From Thermoplasmata archaeon (lineage in GTDB: Archaea; Thermoplasmatota; Thermoplasmata; Thermoplasmatales; Thermoplasmataceae), in contig JAJYDZ010000151.1 of NCBI GenBank assembly GCA_021790415.1, forward strand, positions 1-5,463: DNA of 5,463 nucleotides, read 5' to 3'. Positions within the stretch are counted from its first letter, which is position 1. Each line of letters opens with the position of its first letter. Below are positions 5,334 through 5,463 of this stretch, piece after piece. The notes beneath the pieces are model-generated. The model saw only the letters and a list, made by a program, of their open reading frames with translations. It did no database searches and was not told the origin of the DNA. Made by a program: the position numbers and the translations under genes.

Positions 5334-5357
5334 TAGTTTCCTTATCAAAGGAAACTA
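5334..5357. repeat. Perfect 10-bp inverted repeat with 4-base loop
   Basis: TAGTTTCCTT (5334-5343) and AAGGAAACTA (5348-5357) pair perfectly around a four-base loop ATCA, and two G-T pairs could extend the stem. T tracts lie on both sides (5322-5327 and 5376-5381). It is about 20 bp from the att repeat. It could be a terminator at the element edge, an integrase or accessory-protein arm site, or a small RNA hairpin. The 305 bases 5159-5463 hold no gene; they contain this hairpin, the DUF4386 promoter and the att copy. Confidence 0.5.
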
Positions 5358-5377
5358 TGCACTTTGGCAACAAAATT

Positions 5378-5450
5378 TTTTACTGTTAAACCAAGCACAT
5401 AGATGTAATTCGTAATCAGCAGGTCGGGGGTTCAAATCCCTCCAGTGGCT
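5378..5450 (+). repeat. tRNA-Thr(CGU) 3' fragment, att site copy 2
   Basis: The 43 bp at 5408-5450 are identical to 3891-3933 and read as the 3' part of tRNA-Thr(CGU), from position 31 through the discriminator T. Upstream, 5378-5407 matches the first copy at 19 of 30 positions (shared blocks include ACTGT, AAGCA, TA and TGT), and the similarity stops there. As in copy 1, the D arm and proper 5' acceptor strand are missing, so it is not a functional tRNA. It is probably the outermost attachment site, with chromosome or a further element to the right. Confidence 0.85.
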
Positions 5451-5463
5451 CTCTTAAAAAGCA

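Larger units (their letters stand above)
3934..5450. mobile_element. 1.5-kb integrase-less segment between two att copies
   Basis: The segment lies between two identical tRNA-Thr 3' fragments and would be an element or remnant with period 1517 bp. It encodes only two membrane proteins and no recombinase, so it would depend on an integrase in trans, perhaps that of its neighbour, since the two right ends are also similar outside the identical core. Alternatives are a larger element reduced by deletion, or cargo once joined to the neighbouring element. Nothing in the segment shows replication functions. Confidence 0.5.

Noticed and set aside
1..5463. CRISPR array or insertion sequence
   Set aside because: No regularly spaced repeats were found, and there is no transposase gene or terminal inverted repeat pair with target duplication.

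Overview
The window looks archaeal, AT-rich, and made almost entirely of mobile-element and accessory genes. The archaeal reading rests on an SSV-type tyrosine integrase (R..K..KxxR..Y catalytic set), AT-rich TATA-like boxes at archaeal spacing in front of the genes, and GGAGGTG/GGTG-type ribosome binding sites. A thaumarchaeal or Thermoplasmata-like host is possible, but the sequence alone does not settle the phylum. All convincing genes lie on the minus strand.

The left part (1-3933) appears to be the right-hand portion of an integrated element whose left end lies outside the window. Read in the direction of transcription (right to left), it starts with a tight three-gene operon at 3782-2158: a ThsB-like TIR protein, a 176-residue helical protein of unknown function, and a second ThsB-like TIR protein. 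An intact SSV-type integrase with a ribbon-helix-helix-like N-terminus follows (2085-1132). Next comes a probable winged-helix protein with a charged linker (917-180), preceded by an operator-like palindrome over its putative TATA box. The first 179 bases hold only weak signals, including a possible gene running off the left edge.

The element is bounded at 3861-3933 by a copy of the 3' part of a tRNA-Thr(CGU) gene (tRNA positions 31-73). A second copy lies exactly 1517 bp further on (5378-5450). The last 43 bp are identical in both copies, and a weaker similarity extends the repeat to 73 bp. Neither copy has a recognisable D arm, so neither is a working tRNA. This arrangement fits tandem integration at one tRNA-Thr gene, whose intact copy would lie to the left.

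The 1.5-kb segment between the two att copies has no integrase. It carries a two-gene membrane-protein operon (a DUF4386-family protein and a four-helix protein) behind a promoter with a striking 36-bp dyad, plus a 10-bp-stem hairpin near its right end. It could be a small non-autonomous element or the remnant of an older insertion.

The most interesting content is the TIR-X-TIR operon. Both TIR proteins resemble ThsB of Thoeris antiphage systems, but no ThsA is visible. The first TIR has alanine where the family has its catalytic glutamate, while the second keeps the glutamate. With its position next to an element end, this suggests an undescribed TIR-based defence module, possibly built on an active/inactive TIR pair with the middle protein as partner or effector. 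That function is inference.
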